Below are positions 34,028 to 43,195 of a stretch of DNA of 64,000 nt, piece after piece. The notes under the pieces are model-generated. The model saw only the letters and a program-made list of their open reading frames with translations, made no database searches and had not been told where the DNA came from. This DNA comes from Alphaproteobacteria bacterium. Lineage in GTDB: Bacteria; Pseudomonadota; Alphaproteobacteria; Oceanibaculales; Oceanibaculaceae. Location of the stretch: positions 620,001 to 684,000 of the forward strand of contig JAHJHR010000017.1 in NCBI GenBank assembly GCA_018823745.1. Reading direction: 5' to 3'. Position numbers and translations under genes: made by a program. Each line of letters opens with the position of its first letter. Position 1 is the first letter of the stretch.

Positions 34028-36043
34028 TTATTGCGGTACGGCAAGCCGGCGGGCCTGCCTGTCGAAACGCAGATGCCAGGCCAGCCCCAGCGTCACCAGC
34101 GCGACGCCGATCAGATCGGTCAGCCAGCTGGGATCGATCAGCGTCACAGCACCCAGCGCAAACAGCAGGCGCGGCCCCCAGGAGACCGGCCCCCGGCACT
34201 GGCCGATGGCGGTGATCGACATGAACACGATGCCAATGGTCGCCGAAACCAGCGCCAGCGCCACATCCGCCGGCTGGCCCTGCAGCGTCAGCTCCGGGTT
34301 CATGATGAACATGAAGGGGATCAGGAACAGGCTGCAGGCCAGGATCATCGCATAGGCGGCCGTCCCCATGACAGTGCCGCCGCTGATCGCCACGGCAGCA
34401 AACACCCCGGCCGCGACCGGCGGGGTGATGGCCGAGACGCTGGCAAAGAAATACAGGAACAGATGCGCCGGCAGCAGATCGAAGCCCAGATTGATCAGCG
34501 GCGGGGCCAGCACGGCGGCCCCCACGGCATAGGCGGCAGGTGTCGGCATGCCCATGCCCAGGATGATGGCGATGACCATGGTCAGCACCAGCGACAGCAG
34601 GATCTGGCCCTGGCCGATGCTGACGATCAGCTGCGAGAAGGTGACGCCCAGCCCGGTCAGATTTATCAGCGAGACGATGATCTGCGCCGCCGCGATGATC
34701 ATGGCGATGAACACCACGCCGCGCGCCGCCTCGTACAGCCCGTCGATGACGGAGCGGACCAGCTTCTTCACGCGCTGGCCGAGATCGCCCTGGATGCCGG
34801 TGATGTCGTCGGGCGTCTCGCCCAGCCCGGCGACGGCGCGGGCGCGCTCCCCCGCGCTGGAGGAGGCCGGCTGGCGGCGGAACAGGACTGTCAGAAGCAT
34901 CATGGCGACGATGGAAATGATCGCCCAGAACACCGCCATCTGGATCGTGTATTGCTGGACGATGAAATAGACCAGGATGCCGATGGGCACCATCAGGCTG
35001 ATCAGCGCCAGCGGCTCGAAGGCCTCGCGCCGGGTCGGGATCAGCTCGGCCGGCAGCGGCTTCAGATCGTATTTCAGGGCGTAGAGATAGACGCCGATCA
35101 GCAGCGCCATGAAGAACAGCAGCGACGGCACCAGCGCCGCCGTCACCACGTCGAGATAGGCGATGCCCAGTAGCTCCGCCATCAGGAAGGCGCCCGGCCC
35201 CATGACCGGCGGCATGATCTGCCCGCCGGTCGAGGCCACCGCCTCTATGGCGCCGGCCAGGTTGCGCTTGAAGCCCAGGCGCTTCATCAGCGGGATGGTC
35301 AGCACGCCGGTGCTCGTGACATTGGCAACCGTGCTGCCATTCACCATGCCCATGAAGGCGCTGCCGAACACCGCGACCATGCCGGCCCCGCCGCGCACCC
35401 GGCCGCCGATCCGCATGGCGATCAGGATGAACACCTGCCCGGCGCCGCTGCTGTTCAGCAGCGCGCCCAGGATCAGGAACAGCGTGACGACGGTGGCGGA
35501 AATGCCCATCAGCGGGCCGAGCAGCCCGTTCTCGCCGAGATAAAAGGCATAGATCAGCCGGTCGAGCGACAGGCCGCGATGGCCCAGCGCGCCGGGAATG
35601 TAATTGCCGAAATAGGCATAGAGGTAGAACACCAGGATCATGCCGACGAACAGCCAGCCCAGCGCCCGGCGCACGCCCTCCAGCACCAGCAGCAGCAGTG
35701 TGACGCCGAAGATCTTCTCAAGCGTCTCGTCGGTGAACCAGGTGCTCTCGACGATGGTGTTGTAGTTCCAGACGATATAGCCCAGCACCAGCACGCTGAG
35801 GCCTGCCAGTACCAGATCGAACAGCCGGATCAGCGTCGAATCGCGCTTCGAGCCGCTATAGAGCAGGAAGACCAGCGCCAGCGCGCCGCCGAGATGGATG
35901 GCGCGCTGCTGGTAATTCGGCAGGGTGCCGATACCCGCCGTCACCACATGGAACAGGATCCAGAGGATCGCGACCCCGGCCAGGGCCTTGCCGGCGATGC
36001 CGCCATATTTGCGGTAGCCGCTTTCTCTTTCTTCAGGTTCCAT
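34028..36043 (-). CDS. TRAP transporter fused large/small permease (TAXI type)
   Basis: 671 residues from ATG 36043 (a TTG at 36058 is possible; neither has a strong ribosome-binding site). The N-terminal ~200 residues correspond to the four-helix small subunit, and the remaining ~450 to the 12-helix large subunit with the GSAFMGMVNGSTVANVTSTGVLTIPLM region and GMGMPTPAAYAVGAAVLAPPLI. Fused permeases work with TAXI-type periplasmic receptors, and one is encoded just upstream. Ion-gradient-driven import of an organic acid is expected. Confidence 0.9.
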   Translation of the reverse strand: MEPEERESGYRKYGGIAGKALAGVAILWILFHVVTAGIGTLPNYQQRAIHLGGALALVFLLYSGSKRDSTLIRLFDLVLAGLSVLVLGYIVWNYNTIVESTWFTDETLEKIFGVTLLLLVLEGVRRALGWLFVGMILVFYLYAYFGNYIPGALGHRGLSLDRLIYAFYLGENGLLGPLMGISATVVTLFLILGALLNSSGAGQVFILIAMRIGGRVRGGAGMVAVFGSAFMGMVNGSTVANVTSTGVLTIPLMKRLGFKRNLAGAIEAVASTGGQIMPPVMGPGAFLMAELLGIAYLDVVTAALVPSLLFFMALLIGVYLYALKYDLKPLPAELIPTRREAFEPLALISLMVPIGILVYFIVQQYTIQMAVFWAIISIVAMMLLTVLFRRQPASSSAGERARAVAGLGETPDDITGIQGDLGQRVKKLVRSVIDGLYEAARGVVFIAMIIAAAQIIVSLINLTGLGVTFSQLIVSIGQGQILLSLVLTMVIAIILGMGMPTPAAYAVGAAVLAPPLINLGFDLLPAHLFLYFFASVSAITPPVAAGVFAAVAISGGTVMGTAAYAMILACSLFLIPFMFIMNPELTLQGQPADVALALVSATIGIVFMSITAIGQCRGPVSWGPRLLFALGAVTLIDPSWLTDLIGVALVTLGLAWHLRFDRQARRLAVPQ

Positions 36044-36073
36044 CGCTCGGTCGGACAATCATCAGGGTTGCAA

Positions 36074-36106
36074 AAAGCCGACCGCCGGCGCGGGGCGCCG
36101 GCGGTC
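36074..36106 (-). terminator. Intercistronic hairpin/attenuator between TAXI receptor and TRAP permease
   Basis: ACCGCCGGCG (36081-36090) and CGCCGGCGGT (36096-36105) form a 10-bp perfect stem with a 5-base loop. On the minus strand GGCTTTTTG follows. It lies after the receptor stop and before the permease start, so partial termination would give more receptor than permease. Confidence 0.65.
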
Positions 36107-36130
36107 CAGGGGTGGAAAGGACGGCAGCTC

Positions 36131-37126
36131 TTATTTTTTCGCCATCATCCGCGCAGGAATCGCCGTGCCCTTTTCGGTATAGTAGCGCACGACACCGGGA
36201 TGCAGCGGGGCCACCGATGCCTCAAGCGTCAACGTGACCGGGTCGGCGCGGTCAGCAGCGGGATAGCCGCTTTTCGCCGCCGCCATGCCGTCAGCCGAGA
36301 AAATCCGCTTGGCGATCTCATAGGCAACCTTTTCCGGCAGATCGGTCGTGGTGTTGATGCCGATGGCGGTCTGCACCGTCGTCAGGCTGGCAGCCTGGCT
36401 GCCGTAATTCTCGCCGGGCTTCACGGTCGCCAGGCTGAAATAGGGGAATTCGGCGACAACCTTCTTGGCCTCGGCATCGGTCATCGGGATCATCTTGATC
36501 GGCCGGGCAGCATGGGCCTGCTGGATATAGCCATCCGGATGCAGGCCAGCCTTCATGAAGCCGATGATGCGCCGGTTCTGATAGGCGTCCAGCGCGTCGG
36601 AGCCGCCGGCGCGCTGCATGTCAGGCGCGATGCCGAGCAGGGTGAGAATGCTGTCGGCCTGCTTTTCCGTGGCCGAGCCGCGACCGCCCGGATTGAACTG
36701 CTTGCCGGCCAGATCGCTCAGGCTGTTGATGCCGGAATCGGCGGCCACCACCCAGTTGTTCGGCAGCGGGGCGAAATAATACAGGGTGCGCAGCTTGGCA
36801 CCGCCGCTGGCCTTCATCGCGTCGAAATCGCTGGAGGTGACGGCAATGCCCATATCGACCTCGCCACGCAGCAGCGCCGTGGTCGAGGCCGAGGCGCCGC
36901 CCAGCTCCTGGATGCTCATATTCATGCCGAGCGACTTGTTCCAGTCCGACACCACGGCGACCTGATAGGCATAGAAAGCCGACTGGCCATGCGTGCCGCC
37001 CATTGCCAGGCGCTGCTGGGCGTCGGCTGTGCCAGCCGCCAGGGTAACGCCAGCCGCCAGGGCCAGCCCGGCCAGCCCGGTGCGAACAGAACGCGTGATG
37101 ATGCCGTGATGCGGCGCTTGGGTCAT
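36131..37126 (-). CDS. TAXI-family TRAP transporter solute receptor
   Basis: 331 residues from ATG 37126, with GGAGGA 5 bp upstream; starts at 37138 and 37255 have none. Sec signal peptide ~1-37 (GLAGLALAAGVTLAAGTADAQQ). The mature part starts RLAMGGTHGQSAFYAYQVAV, with SVQELGG-like and GGRGSATEKQADSIL motifs of TAXI receptors (residues ~45-190). Periplasmic binding component for the 34028 permease; ligand unknown, often glutamate-like or organic acids in the family. Confidence 0.88.
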   Translation of the reverse strand: MTQAPHHGIITRSVRTGLAGLALAAGVTLAAGTADAQQRLAMGGTHGQSAFYAYQVAVVSDWNKSLGMNMSIQELGGASASTTALLRGEVDMGIAVTSSDFDAMKASGGAKLRTLYYFAPLPNNWVVAADSGINSLSDLAGKQFNPGGRGSATEKQADSILTLLGIAPDMQRAGGSDALDAYQNRRIIGFMKAGLHPDGYIQQAHAARPIKMIPMTDAEAKKVVAEFPYFSLATVKPGENYGSQAASLTTVQTAIGINTTTDLPEKVAYEIAKRIFSADGMAAAKSGYPAADRADPVTLTLEASVAPLHPGVVRYYTEKGTAIPARMMAKK

Positions 37127-37441
37127 ATCTTCCTCCATTCCGGTGGGTTCCGGTTGGGAAGCCGGCGCCATCTGCTGCGGCGCTCGGCATCTCCGGTTTA
37201 TCGATTGGACGCGGTCCGGGTACGAGGCCGGACTGCCCTGTTGAACGAGGCGCAAAGATATCGTCGTCTTCCGGGTGTTGAAAGACTTTTCTCTTCACTG
37301 AATTTGATGAAAGGCGTAATTTTATTACAACCGCCCTCGCGGCAGGCCCGCCGGACAGGCTTTCGGCTTGCACTTGGCGCGACCGCGTTTACTGTTGGCG
37401 GCAATCAAAAAGCGCTACGCAATAACAGGGTGCGAACGGGT
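37127..37441. promoter_or_regulatory. Divergent control region, TAXI receptor / IclR regulator
   Basis: About 315 bp with no gene. It becomes AT-rich at 37280-37330. GTAAT-ttt-ATTAC (37316-37328) is an inverted repeat that could be the IclR operator. No confident -35/-10 pair was found on either strand. Confidence 0.45.
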
Positions 37442-38206
37442 ATGGCAGGTCAGGATCCGGTCAAGACGGCGATACGTACACTCGATCTGCTGGAAATCTT
37501 CGCCAAGGCGCGCACCCCCCTGTCGCTGACCGAAATCGCCCAGCGCATCAATGCCCCGATCAGCAGCTGCCATTCACTGGTCCGCACGCTGCAGAGCCGC
37601 GGCTATGTCTACATTCTCGACCATCGCAAGCGGGTCTATCCGACCAAGCGGCTGCTGACCATCGCCCAGGCCATCGCCCGGCATGACCCGCTGCTGGAAA
37701 AGCTGACGCCGCTGCTGGAAGGCCTGGTGAAGGCGACCGGCGAGACCGTGCTGCTGGGCAAGCGCCAGGGCGACCGCGTGACCTATCTGGAGGTGATCGA
37801 GGGCAACCACACGGTGCGCTACACCGCCAGCCCGGGCGATCTGAAACCGCTGCATTCCAGCGCCATCGGCAAGGCCCTGCTGGGCCATCTGGCGCCCACC
37901 GAGCGAGCCGGCCTGCTGGCCAAGCTGAAACTGCCGCAGGTCACGGAGAACACCGTCACCGATGCACAGGCGCTGACTGAGGAGCTGGAGATGTCGCGCC
38001 AGCGCGGCTGGTACCAGACAAGGGGCGAGAACATCGTCGACGTGATGGCCCTGTCGATCTCCCGCGATCTGCTGGACGAGACGCTGGGCGTGGCGCTTGC
38101 CGGCCCCATCGCGCGGATGCAGCAGAACCGGGATCTCTATCTCGGCCATCTGATGGCGGTGGGCGACGCCTTCGATTCCCTGGCAGCGGAATTGCGCGGG
38201 CTTTAG
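37442..38206 (+). CDS. IclR-family transcriptional regulator
   Basis: 254 residues from ATG 37442. N-terminal winged HTH (TLDLLEIFAKARTPLSLTEIAQRINAPISSCHSLVRTLQSRGYV, split here across residues ~12-58) and a C-terminal IclR effector domain (LLGKRQGDRVTYLEVIEG; LHSSAIGKALLGHL; MALSISRDLLDETLGVALAGP). IclR proteins bind small acids and control adjacent catabolic operons. It diverges from the TRAP operon and probably controls it, perhaps with the dehydrogenase, lyase and amidohydrolases downstream of it. Confidence 0.9.
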   Translation: MAGQDPVKTAIRTLDLLEIFAKARTPLSLTEIAQRINAPISSCHSLVRTLQSRGYVYILDHRKRVYPTKRLLTIAQAIARHDPLLEKLTPLLEGLVKATGETVLLGKRQGDRVTYLEVIEGNHTVRYTASPGDLKPLHSSAIGKALLGHLAPTERAGLLAKLKLPQVTENTVTDAQALTEELEMSRQRGWYQTRGENIVDVMALSISRDLLDETLGVALAGPIARMQQNRDLYLGHLMAVGDAFDSLAAELRGL

Positions 38207-38225
38207 GGTTTTGCTGCTTCAGGTT

Positions 38226-38363
38226 GTCATCCCGCCCTTTGCCCCTCACTCAGTCCGTCACCCCCGGCCTTGTGCCGGGGGTCCAAGCCGCCGCTTGCTG
38301 GATGTCGGTCGAGTAAGCTGAACCCTGGATTCCCGGCACAAGGCCGGGAATGACGGCTTGAGA
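38226..38363. repeat. REP-like palindromic intergenic element
   Basis: Between the IclR stop and the convergent dioxygenase stop. CCCCCGGCCTTGTGCCGGGGG (38262-38281 core) is itself a hairpin. About 60 bp later TTCCCGGCACAAGGCCGGGAA (38330-38350 region) repeats it in inverted orientation, flanked by GTCA/TGAC. The CCGGCACAAGGCCGGG core is the kind of dispersed palindrome found many times in alphaproteobacterial genomes. It may also end both convergent transcripts. Confidence 0.65.
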
Positions 38364-38376
38364 GAGGGGCGCCCCC

Positions 38377-39216
38377 TTAAACCGGCGTGTCCCCGGCTAG
38401 AGTGATGCGGTGCATGATCCGGCGGAAGCCGTGATAGTCATTGATCGGGTTGTGCTGCGCCGCCCGGTTGTCCCAGAAGGCGATAGAGCCCGGCCGCCAC
38501 GAGAAGCGGCAGGTGAATTCCGGCTTCACCTGATGCTGGAAGAGGAAGTTCAGGATCGGCGCGCTCTCGGCCTCGGTCATGCCCTTGAAGGCGACGGTAT
38601 GGCCGCTGTTCACATACAGCGCCTTGCGCCCGGTTTCCGGATGGGTGCGCACCACCGGATGCTCGGAGACGAAATTCGTGTTGGATTGCGCCGTCGCACT
38701 GTCCTTGATGCGGTCCTCGCGGGTCCGGGAGACATCCGCCTTGGCCGAGGTGTTGATGCCGGTCAGCCCGTCCAGCAGCGCCTTCATCCGCTCGGACAAA
38801 GCCTCATAGGCCAGATACTGGTTGGCGAACAGCGTGTCACCGCCATAGGGAGGCACCTCGCGCGCGATCAGCATCGTGCCCATGGGCGGCTGTTGCAGAT
38901 AGGCGGTGTCGGTATGCCAGATACCGCCGAAATTCACCGTCTCATGCTCCAGCTTGGCGACCTGGATGATCTCCGGGAAGCCGTCGATGCCCTTCACGAA
39001 AGGATATTCGATCGGCTGGCCGAATCTCCGGGCAAACGCCATGAACTGATCGGAGGCCAGGGTCTGCTCGCGGAAGAAGATCACCAGATTGTCGAGATAG
39101 GCGCGGCGGATCGCGGCCACACTCTTGTCATCCAGCGGCGCCGACAGATCGACTCCATGAATTTCCGCGCCAATGGCGCCGGCGATCTTCCTGACTTCCA
39201 GTTCCTGATGGGCCAC
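38377..39216 (-). CDS. TauD/TfdA-family 2-oxoglutarate-dependent dioxygenase
   Basis: 279 residues, normal length. Iron ligands are His101 and Asp103 (WHTDTAY) and His255 (AAQHNPIND); Arg266 (FRRIMHR) should bind 2-oxoglutarate. Members hydroxylate taurine, sulfonates, aryloxy acids or alkyl sulfates and release the heteroatom group. No sulfonate transporter lies next to it, so taurine cannot be assumed. It converges on the IclR gene across the REP-like element. Confidence 0.87.
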   Translation of the reverse strand: MAHQELEVRKIAGAIGAEIHGVDLSAPLDDKSVAAIRRAYLDNLVIFFREQTLASDQFMAFARRFGQPIEYPFVKGIDGFPEIIQVAKLEHETVNFGGIWHTDTAYLQQPPMGTMLIAREVPPYGGDTLFANQYLAYEALSERMKALLDGLTGINTSAKADVSRTREDRIKDSATAQSNTNFVSEHPVVRTHPETGRKALYVNSGHTVAFKGMTEAESAPILNFLFQHQVKPEFTCRFSWRPGSIAFWDNRAAQHNPINDYHGFRRIMHRITLAGDTPV

Positions 39217-39369
39217 GGCAGTCTGCTCCCGATTGCGGCGTTTTTTATTCGTCTGATTGAAACATATTTCGCCATATCGAATACGACAAGGAAAACAAAT
39301 CGATCAACCCTGTTAATCCAGCGCCGATGGGGCAGATTATCTGCACCTGCCCGTCACCAGGGACCTGCC

Positions 39370-40125
39370 ATGGATATACCCACCACCCTCGGCCTCGCCC
39401 GCTCGCTGATCGTCTATCGCCTGAATCTGGCGAAGCAGGCGCGGCTGCGCCGGCTGTATGGGCGTTTCGTCAGGCCCGGCGATCTGGCCTTTGATGTCGG
39501 CGCCCATGTCGGCGACCGTATCTGGGCGCTGCGGTCGCTGGGCTGCCGGGTGGTCGCGGTCGAGCCGCAGCCGGCCCCGCTGGCGCTGTTACGTCGCTTC
39601 TATCGCAACGCCCCGGATGTCGTGCTGGAAGGCTGCGCGCTGGGGGCGGAGACCGGCCGCGCCGACCTGCTGGTCAGCCGGCGCAACCCGACCGTCTCCA
39701 GCCTGTCGCAGGACTGGGTGGCGGATGCCGGGCAGCGCCCCGATTTCGCCGCTGTGGCCTGGGACCGCCCGGTCAGCGTGGCGGTGGACACGCTGGACCG
39801 GCTGATCGACCGGCACGGAATGCCGCAATTCTGCAAGATCGACGTCGAAGGCTTCGAGGCGGAGGTTCTGCGCGGCTTGACCCGGCCCATCCCGGTGCTG
39901 TCCTTCGAGTTTCTCGCCGCCCGCCCCGACCTGGCCGGGGCCTGCCTGAGCGAGCTTTCGCGCCTTACGGAGTATCGCTTCAACATCGCCTATGGCGAAA
40001 AACTGGTGCTGGAATTGCCGGCCTGGGTTGATGCGGCGGCGATGAACGCCCATCTGCATTCCTTATCGTCCGGCATCGCGTCGGGCGATATTTATGCTAT
40101 GGCCGGCCTGCCGGAACGGGCATAG
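39370..40125 (+). CDS. FkbM-family SAM-dependent methyltransferase
   Basis: 251 residues from ATG 39370 (AGGGAC upstream). SAM-binding motif FDVGAHVGDRIWALRSLGCRVVAVEPQP (split across ~41-68) and the FkbM C-terminal signature CKIDVEGFEAEVLRGL (~155-170). FkbM enzymes O-methylate sugars or polyketides. It stands alone in a 153-bp promoter-bearing gap after the dioxygenase (divergent) with no polysaccharide genes beside it; substrate unknown. Confidence 0.85.
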   Translation: MDIPTTLGLARSLIVYRLNLAKQARLRRLYGRFVRPGDLAFDVGAHVGDRIWALRSLGCRVVAVEPQPAPLALLRRFYRNAPDVVLEGCALGAETGRADLLVSRRNPTVSSLSQDWVADAGQRPDFAAVAWDRPVSVAVDTLDRLIDRHGMPQFCKIDVEGFEAEVLRGLTRPIPVLSFEFLAARPDLAGACLSELSRLTEYRFNIAYGEKLVLELPAWVDAAAMNAHLHSLSSGIASGDIYAMAGLPERA

Positions 40126-40226
40126 CCACATCCGGCAAAACCTTTTATGGTCTGCCGATCCAACGCACCGGGATACCATTTCAGGGTATGTCGGGAGGCG
40201 GAACACGTAATGCGAGGAGGCGGCAC

Positions 40227-40655
40227 ATGACCGCTGCGAAATCGGGCGATACCGTCCGTATACACTACACGGGAACCCTGCAGGACGGGGAGCAGTTCGA
40301 TTCATCGCTGGGGCGCGATCCCTTGCAGTTCACCATTGGCCAGGGCCAGGTCATCGGCGGGTTCGAGCAGGCCGCCATCGGCCTGAAGGCAGGCGAAAGC
40401 CGTACCGTCACCGTGCCAGCGGCGGACGCCTATGGCGAGCACCGCCCCGATCTGGTGCAGGAGATCGAGCGCGTCTCCCTGCCCCAGGACATTGATTTCC
40501 AGGAAGGCCTGCAGCTTCAGGCGCAGGGCCCGAACAGCCAGCCGCTGATGCTGACCGTCACCGGCGTCAACGACCAGTCAGTCACGCTGGATGCCAATCA
40601 TCCGCTGGCCGGCAAGGATCTGACCTTCGACATCGAACTGGTCGAGATCGTCTGA
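40227..40655 (+). CDS. FKBP-type peptidyl-prolyl isomerase, SlyD-like
   Basis: 142 residues from ATG 40227, with GAGGAGG 6 bp upstream (an upstream start at 40188 has none). FKBP core VRIHYTGTLQDGEQFDSS and GQVIGGFEQAAIGLKAGE (~8-55), then an insert-in-flap domain (~65-120), then VTLDANHPLAGKDLTFDIELVEI. Folding helper of the SlyD type, but without the His-rich metal-binding tail. No signal peptide, so cytoplasmic. A terminator follows directly. Confidence 0.9.
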   Translation: MTAAKSGDTVRIHYTGTLQDGEQFDSSLGRDPLQFTIGQGQVIGGFEQAAIGLKAGESRTVTVPAADAYGEHRPDLVQEIERVSLPQDIDFQEGLQLQAQGPNSQPLMLTVTGVNDQSVTLDANHPLAGKDLTFDIELVEIV

Positions 40656-40677
40656 TCCTGCGCCAGAGAAGATGAAG

Positions 40678-40709
40678 AAAACCCCGGCCATCGTGCCGGG
40701 GTTTTTTTA
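40678..40709 (+). terminator. Rho-independent terminator of the FKBP gene
   Basis: AACCCCGGC-catcgt-GCCGGGGTT followed by a T-run. It begins about 22 bp after the FKBP stop and reaches the end of the convergent xerC gene; the A-run on the left means it could also serve xerC. Confidence 0.85.
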
Positions 40710-41690
40710 TCTTCCTGCCCGGGGATGCGCGGCGCGGTGCACGGCCATCAGACGGGCCGAATCTACATCGGTGTAACGTTGCGTGGTTGAGAGCGAGGCA
40801 TGGCCCAGCAATTCCTGGATCGCCCGCAGATCGCCGCCGCCGGCCAGAAGATGCGTGGCGAAGCTGTGCCGCAGGGCGTGCGGCGTGGTGGTGTCCGGCA
40901 GGTCGAGCGACAGGCGCAGCTTCTGCATCAGCCCCTGTGCGATGCGCGGGTTCAGCGCCCCGCCGCGCGCGCCCAGGAACAGGGGCGTTGTGGCATCGCC
41001 CGGATAGGGACAGAGCGCCATGTAGCGCGACACCGCCTCGCGCACCGCCGGCAGGACCGGCACCACGCGCTGCTTGTTGCCCTTGCCGGTGATGCGCATC
41101 AGATCGCCGCCACCGGTCAGGTCGGGGGCCTGCCCACGCGTCAACCCCAGCGCCTCGCCGATGCGCAGCCCGCAGCCATACAGCAAGGTGATCAGCGCCT
41201 CGTCGCGGGCAAGTATCCAGGCCTCGGCATCGCTGGCAGAGGCGATATCTGTATTGTCGAGCAGCCGGGCGGCGTCTTCCTCGCTCAGCGCCTTGGGCAC
41301 GGAATGCGGCAGCTTCGGCGTGCGGACCGACAACACGGCGGCATTCGCCACAAGCCCCTGCCGCTCCAGGAACCGGAAGAAACTGCGGACCACGGAAAAT
41401 GCCCGCGCCGTCGAGCTGCGGGCATAGGAATCACCGGCGCGTTCGGCCAGATAGGCGCGGAAATCGCCAGGCTTCAGCCGGGCCAGATCGGCCAGCGACA
41501 CGGCCCCGCCCTGATGCCCGGCGAGAAAGCCGATGAAGACACCAATATCCCGGCCATAGGCTTCGACCGTATGGGCGGAGCTTTGCCGCTCCTCCCCCAG
41601 CCAGCGGTGCCAGTCCAGCAGGGCGGCCCGCAGATCGGCGGCGGCCCCCTCCGGCAGGGGCTGGATCAATCGTTCGGCAGGTCGAGCCAT
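40707..41690 (-). CDS. xerC: Site-specific tyrosine recombinase XerC
   Basis: 327 residues from ATG 41690; longer in-frame starts run into the upstream gene. N-terminal SAM-like core-binding domain (HTVEAYGRDIGVFIGFL) and C-terminal catalytic domain: first Arg in YGCGLRIGEALGL, Lys in TGKGNKQR, HALRHSFATHLL (His, Arg), LLGHASLSTTQRYTDVD (His and nucleophile Tyr). With XerD it resolves chromosome dimers at dif. Its start overlaps the end of the DUF484 gene by 25 bp, a pairing common in proteobacteria. Confidence 0.93.
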   Translation of the reverse strand: MARPAERLIQPLPEGAAADLRAALLDWHRWLGEERQSSAHTVEAYGRDIGVFIGFLAGHQGGAVSLADLARLKPGDFRAYLAERAGDSYARSSTARAFSVVRSFFRFLERQGLVANAAVLSVRTPKLPHSVPKALSEEDAARLLDNTDIASASDAEAWILARDEALITLLYGCGLRIGEALGLTRGQAPDLTGGGDLMRITGKGNKQRVVPVLPAVREAVSRYMALCPYPGDATTPLFLGARGGALNPRIAQGLMQKLRLSLDLPDTTTPHALRHSFATHLLAGGGDLRAIQELLGHASLSTTQRYTDVDSARLMAVHRAAHPRAGR

Positions 41691-42421
41691 CGCCGCACGC
41701 AGCCTTCCAGCGCGCGCGACAGGAACATCAGCAATTCGGTTCCCATCCCGGCATGGAATGTATCGTCCCGGCGCGAGCCGAAGACCAGCAGCCCGTTCGG
41801 CGCCTTTGGGTGAAAGCGCAGGCGGCTCATCGCCTGGGAGCGAACCAGCTCGGCCGCCCCGCCGAAGACATCGGCATCGCCCGCCATCTCGGCACCCAGC
41901 AGGATATCCCGCCCGGTGCCCAGCACTTCGTCGATCCGCCCCGGCGCCAGGATACGCACACCGGCCATGCGGTCGCCGGCATCCAGGAAGCCATTCGTCT
42001 CGATGCACAGCGCCACGACATCGACATCAAGGATGATGGCCAGATCGCTGGTCACGATCTCGATGAAATGCTCGAAGCTTGCCGCCCCCATCATCGCCAG
42101 CACCGCCTCGTAGACCCGGGCCTGATTGGCGGTATTGGCGCGCACTGTGGCGATCAGGTCGTGCTGCTGGTCGCGCAGCTCCGACAATTCCCCGCGCAGC
42201 CGCTGCACCAGGAAATACTGCAGATCCACCACCCCGTCGCCATTGTCGCGCGTCGGCGGCACCAGCACTTCGGCCAGTTCCGAATGGCGGACCAGGAAAT
42301 CGGGGTGGCGGCGCAGATACTGCGTAACCTCGGTCGCCGTGACAGCGCGCTTCCCCGACCCTGCCGCATCGGCGGCAGAGGGCGGGTTCGGCGTGCGGAC
42401 GATGCGGGGCTCTTCAGTCAT
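41666..42421 (-). CDS. DUF484 family protein (GAF-like)
   Basis: 251 residues. N-terminal helical part TEVTQYLRRHPDFLVRHSELAEVLVPP, then a short coiled coil (LVQRLRGELSELRDQQHDLIATV) and a GAF-like domain ending in FGSRRDDTFHAGMGTELLMFLSRALEGCVRRWL. The function is not established; the gene is habitually upstream of xerC, as here. Thirty bases separate it from the transaldolase-like stop on its 5' side. Confidence 0.85.
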   Translation of the reverse strand: MTEEPRIVRTPNPPSAADAAGSGKRAVTATEVTQYLRRHPDFLVRHSELAEVLVPPTRDNGDGVVDLQYFLVQRLRGELSELRDQQHDLIATVRANTANQARVYEAVLAMMGAASFEHFIEIVTSDLAIILDVDVVALCIETNGFLDAGDRMAGVRILAPGRIDEVLGTGRDILLGAEMAGDADVFGGAAELVRSQAMSRLRFHPKAPNGLLVFGSRRDDTFHAGMGTELLMFLSRALEGCVRRWLDLPND

Positions 42422-42451
42422 GCGCGCTGCTTTCGCTACGGGGGAATGCTG

Positions 42452-43108
42452 TCAGAGAATCGACTGGCCGGTTTTCTTCCAGTCCGACAGGAAGGCGTCG
42501 AGGCCCTTGTCGGTCAGCGGGTGGTTGAACAGCTGGCGCAGCACCGCCGGCGGCAGGGTGCAGACATCCGCCCCCAGCTTCGCCGCGTTCACGACATGCA
42601 TCGGGCTGCGGATCGAGGCAACCAGCACTTCAGTCTGGAAGGCCGGGAAATTGGCGTAGATCTGCACGATATCGGCGATCAGCTCCATCCCGTCCTGGCC
42701 GATATCGTCGAGCCGGCCAACGAAGGGCGACACATAGGTCGCCCCGGCCTTGGCGGCGACAATGGCCTGGGCGGCGGAGAAGCAGAGCGTCACATTGGTC
42801 TGGGTGCCTTCATCGGTCAGCACCTTGCAGGCCTTCAGCCCTTCCTGGGTCAGCGGCAGCTTGACCACGACATTGCCGGCGATCTGGGCCAGATAGCGGC
42901 CTTCCTTCAGCATGCCGGCGGAATCGGTGGCGGTCACCTCGGCGCTGACCGGACCCGGCACGACGGCGCAGATCTCGGCGATCACATCGGCCATCTTGCG
43001 GCCGCTCTTGGCGATCAGGGACGGGTTGGTGGTCACGCCATCCAGCAGGCCGCTGCCTGCGAGTTCGCGAATTTCGGCCGTATCGGCGGTGTCGACGAAG
43101 AACTTCAT
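42452..43108 (-). CDS. Transaldolase / fructose-6-phosphate aldolase-type protein
   Basis: 218 residues, the length of the small TalC/FSA class. [13 protein letters not shown] at the start, [12 protein letters not shown], Schiff-base Lys in NVVVKLPLT (~res 84-88), and [14 protein letters not shown]. In alphaproteobacteria this class usually acts as a transaldolase in the pentose phosphate pathway. ATG 43108 has no strong ribosome-binding site; it diverges from priA across 87 bp. Confidence 0.92.
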   Translation of the reverse strand: MKFFVDTADTAEIRELAGSGLLDGVTTNPSLIAKSGRKMADVIAEICAVVPGPVSAEVTATDSAGMLKEGRYLAQIAGNVVVKLPLTQEGLKACKVLTDEGTQTNVTLCFSAAQAIVAAKAGATYVSPFVGRLDDIGQDGMELIADIVQIYANFPAFQTEVLVASIRSPMHVVNAAKLGADVCTLPPAVLRQLFNHPLTDKGLDAFLSDWKKTGQSIL

Positions 43109-43195
43109 CGAGGAAATCGTTCCTTGCATTACCCGAATAAGACATGGGATCGAGGAATGCTCGCCCTCGATCCCGCTCAGCGCTAAACCTACCCC

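Noticed and set aside
38377-39216. Assignment as taurine dioxygenase tauD
   Set aside because: Iron and 2-oxoglutarate residues are present, but no tauABC transporter or sulfonate genes adjoin it, so only the family is named.
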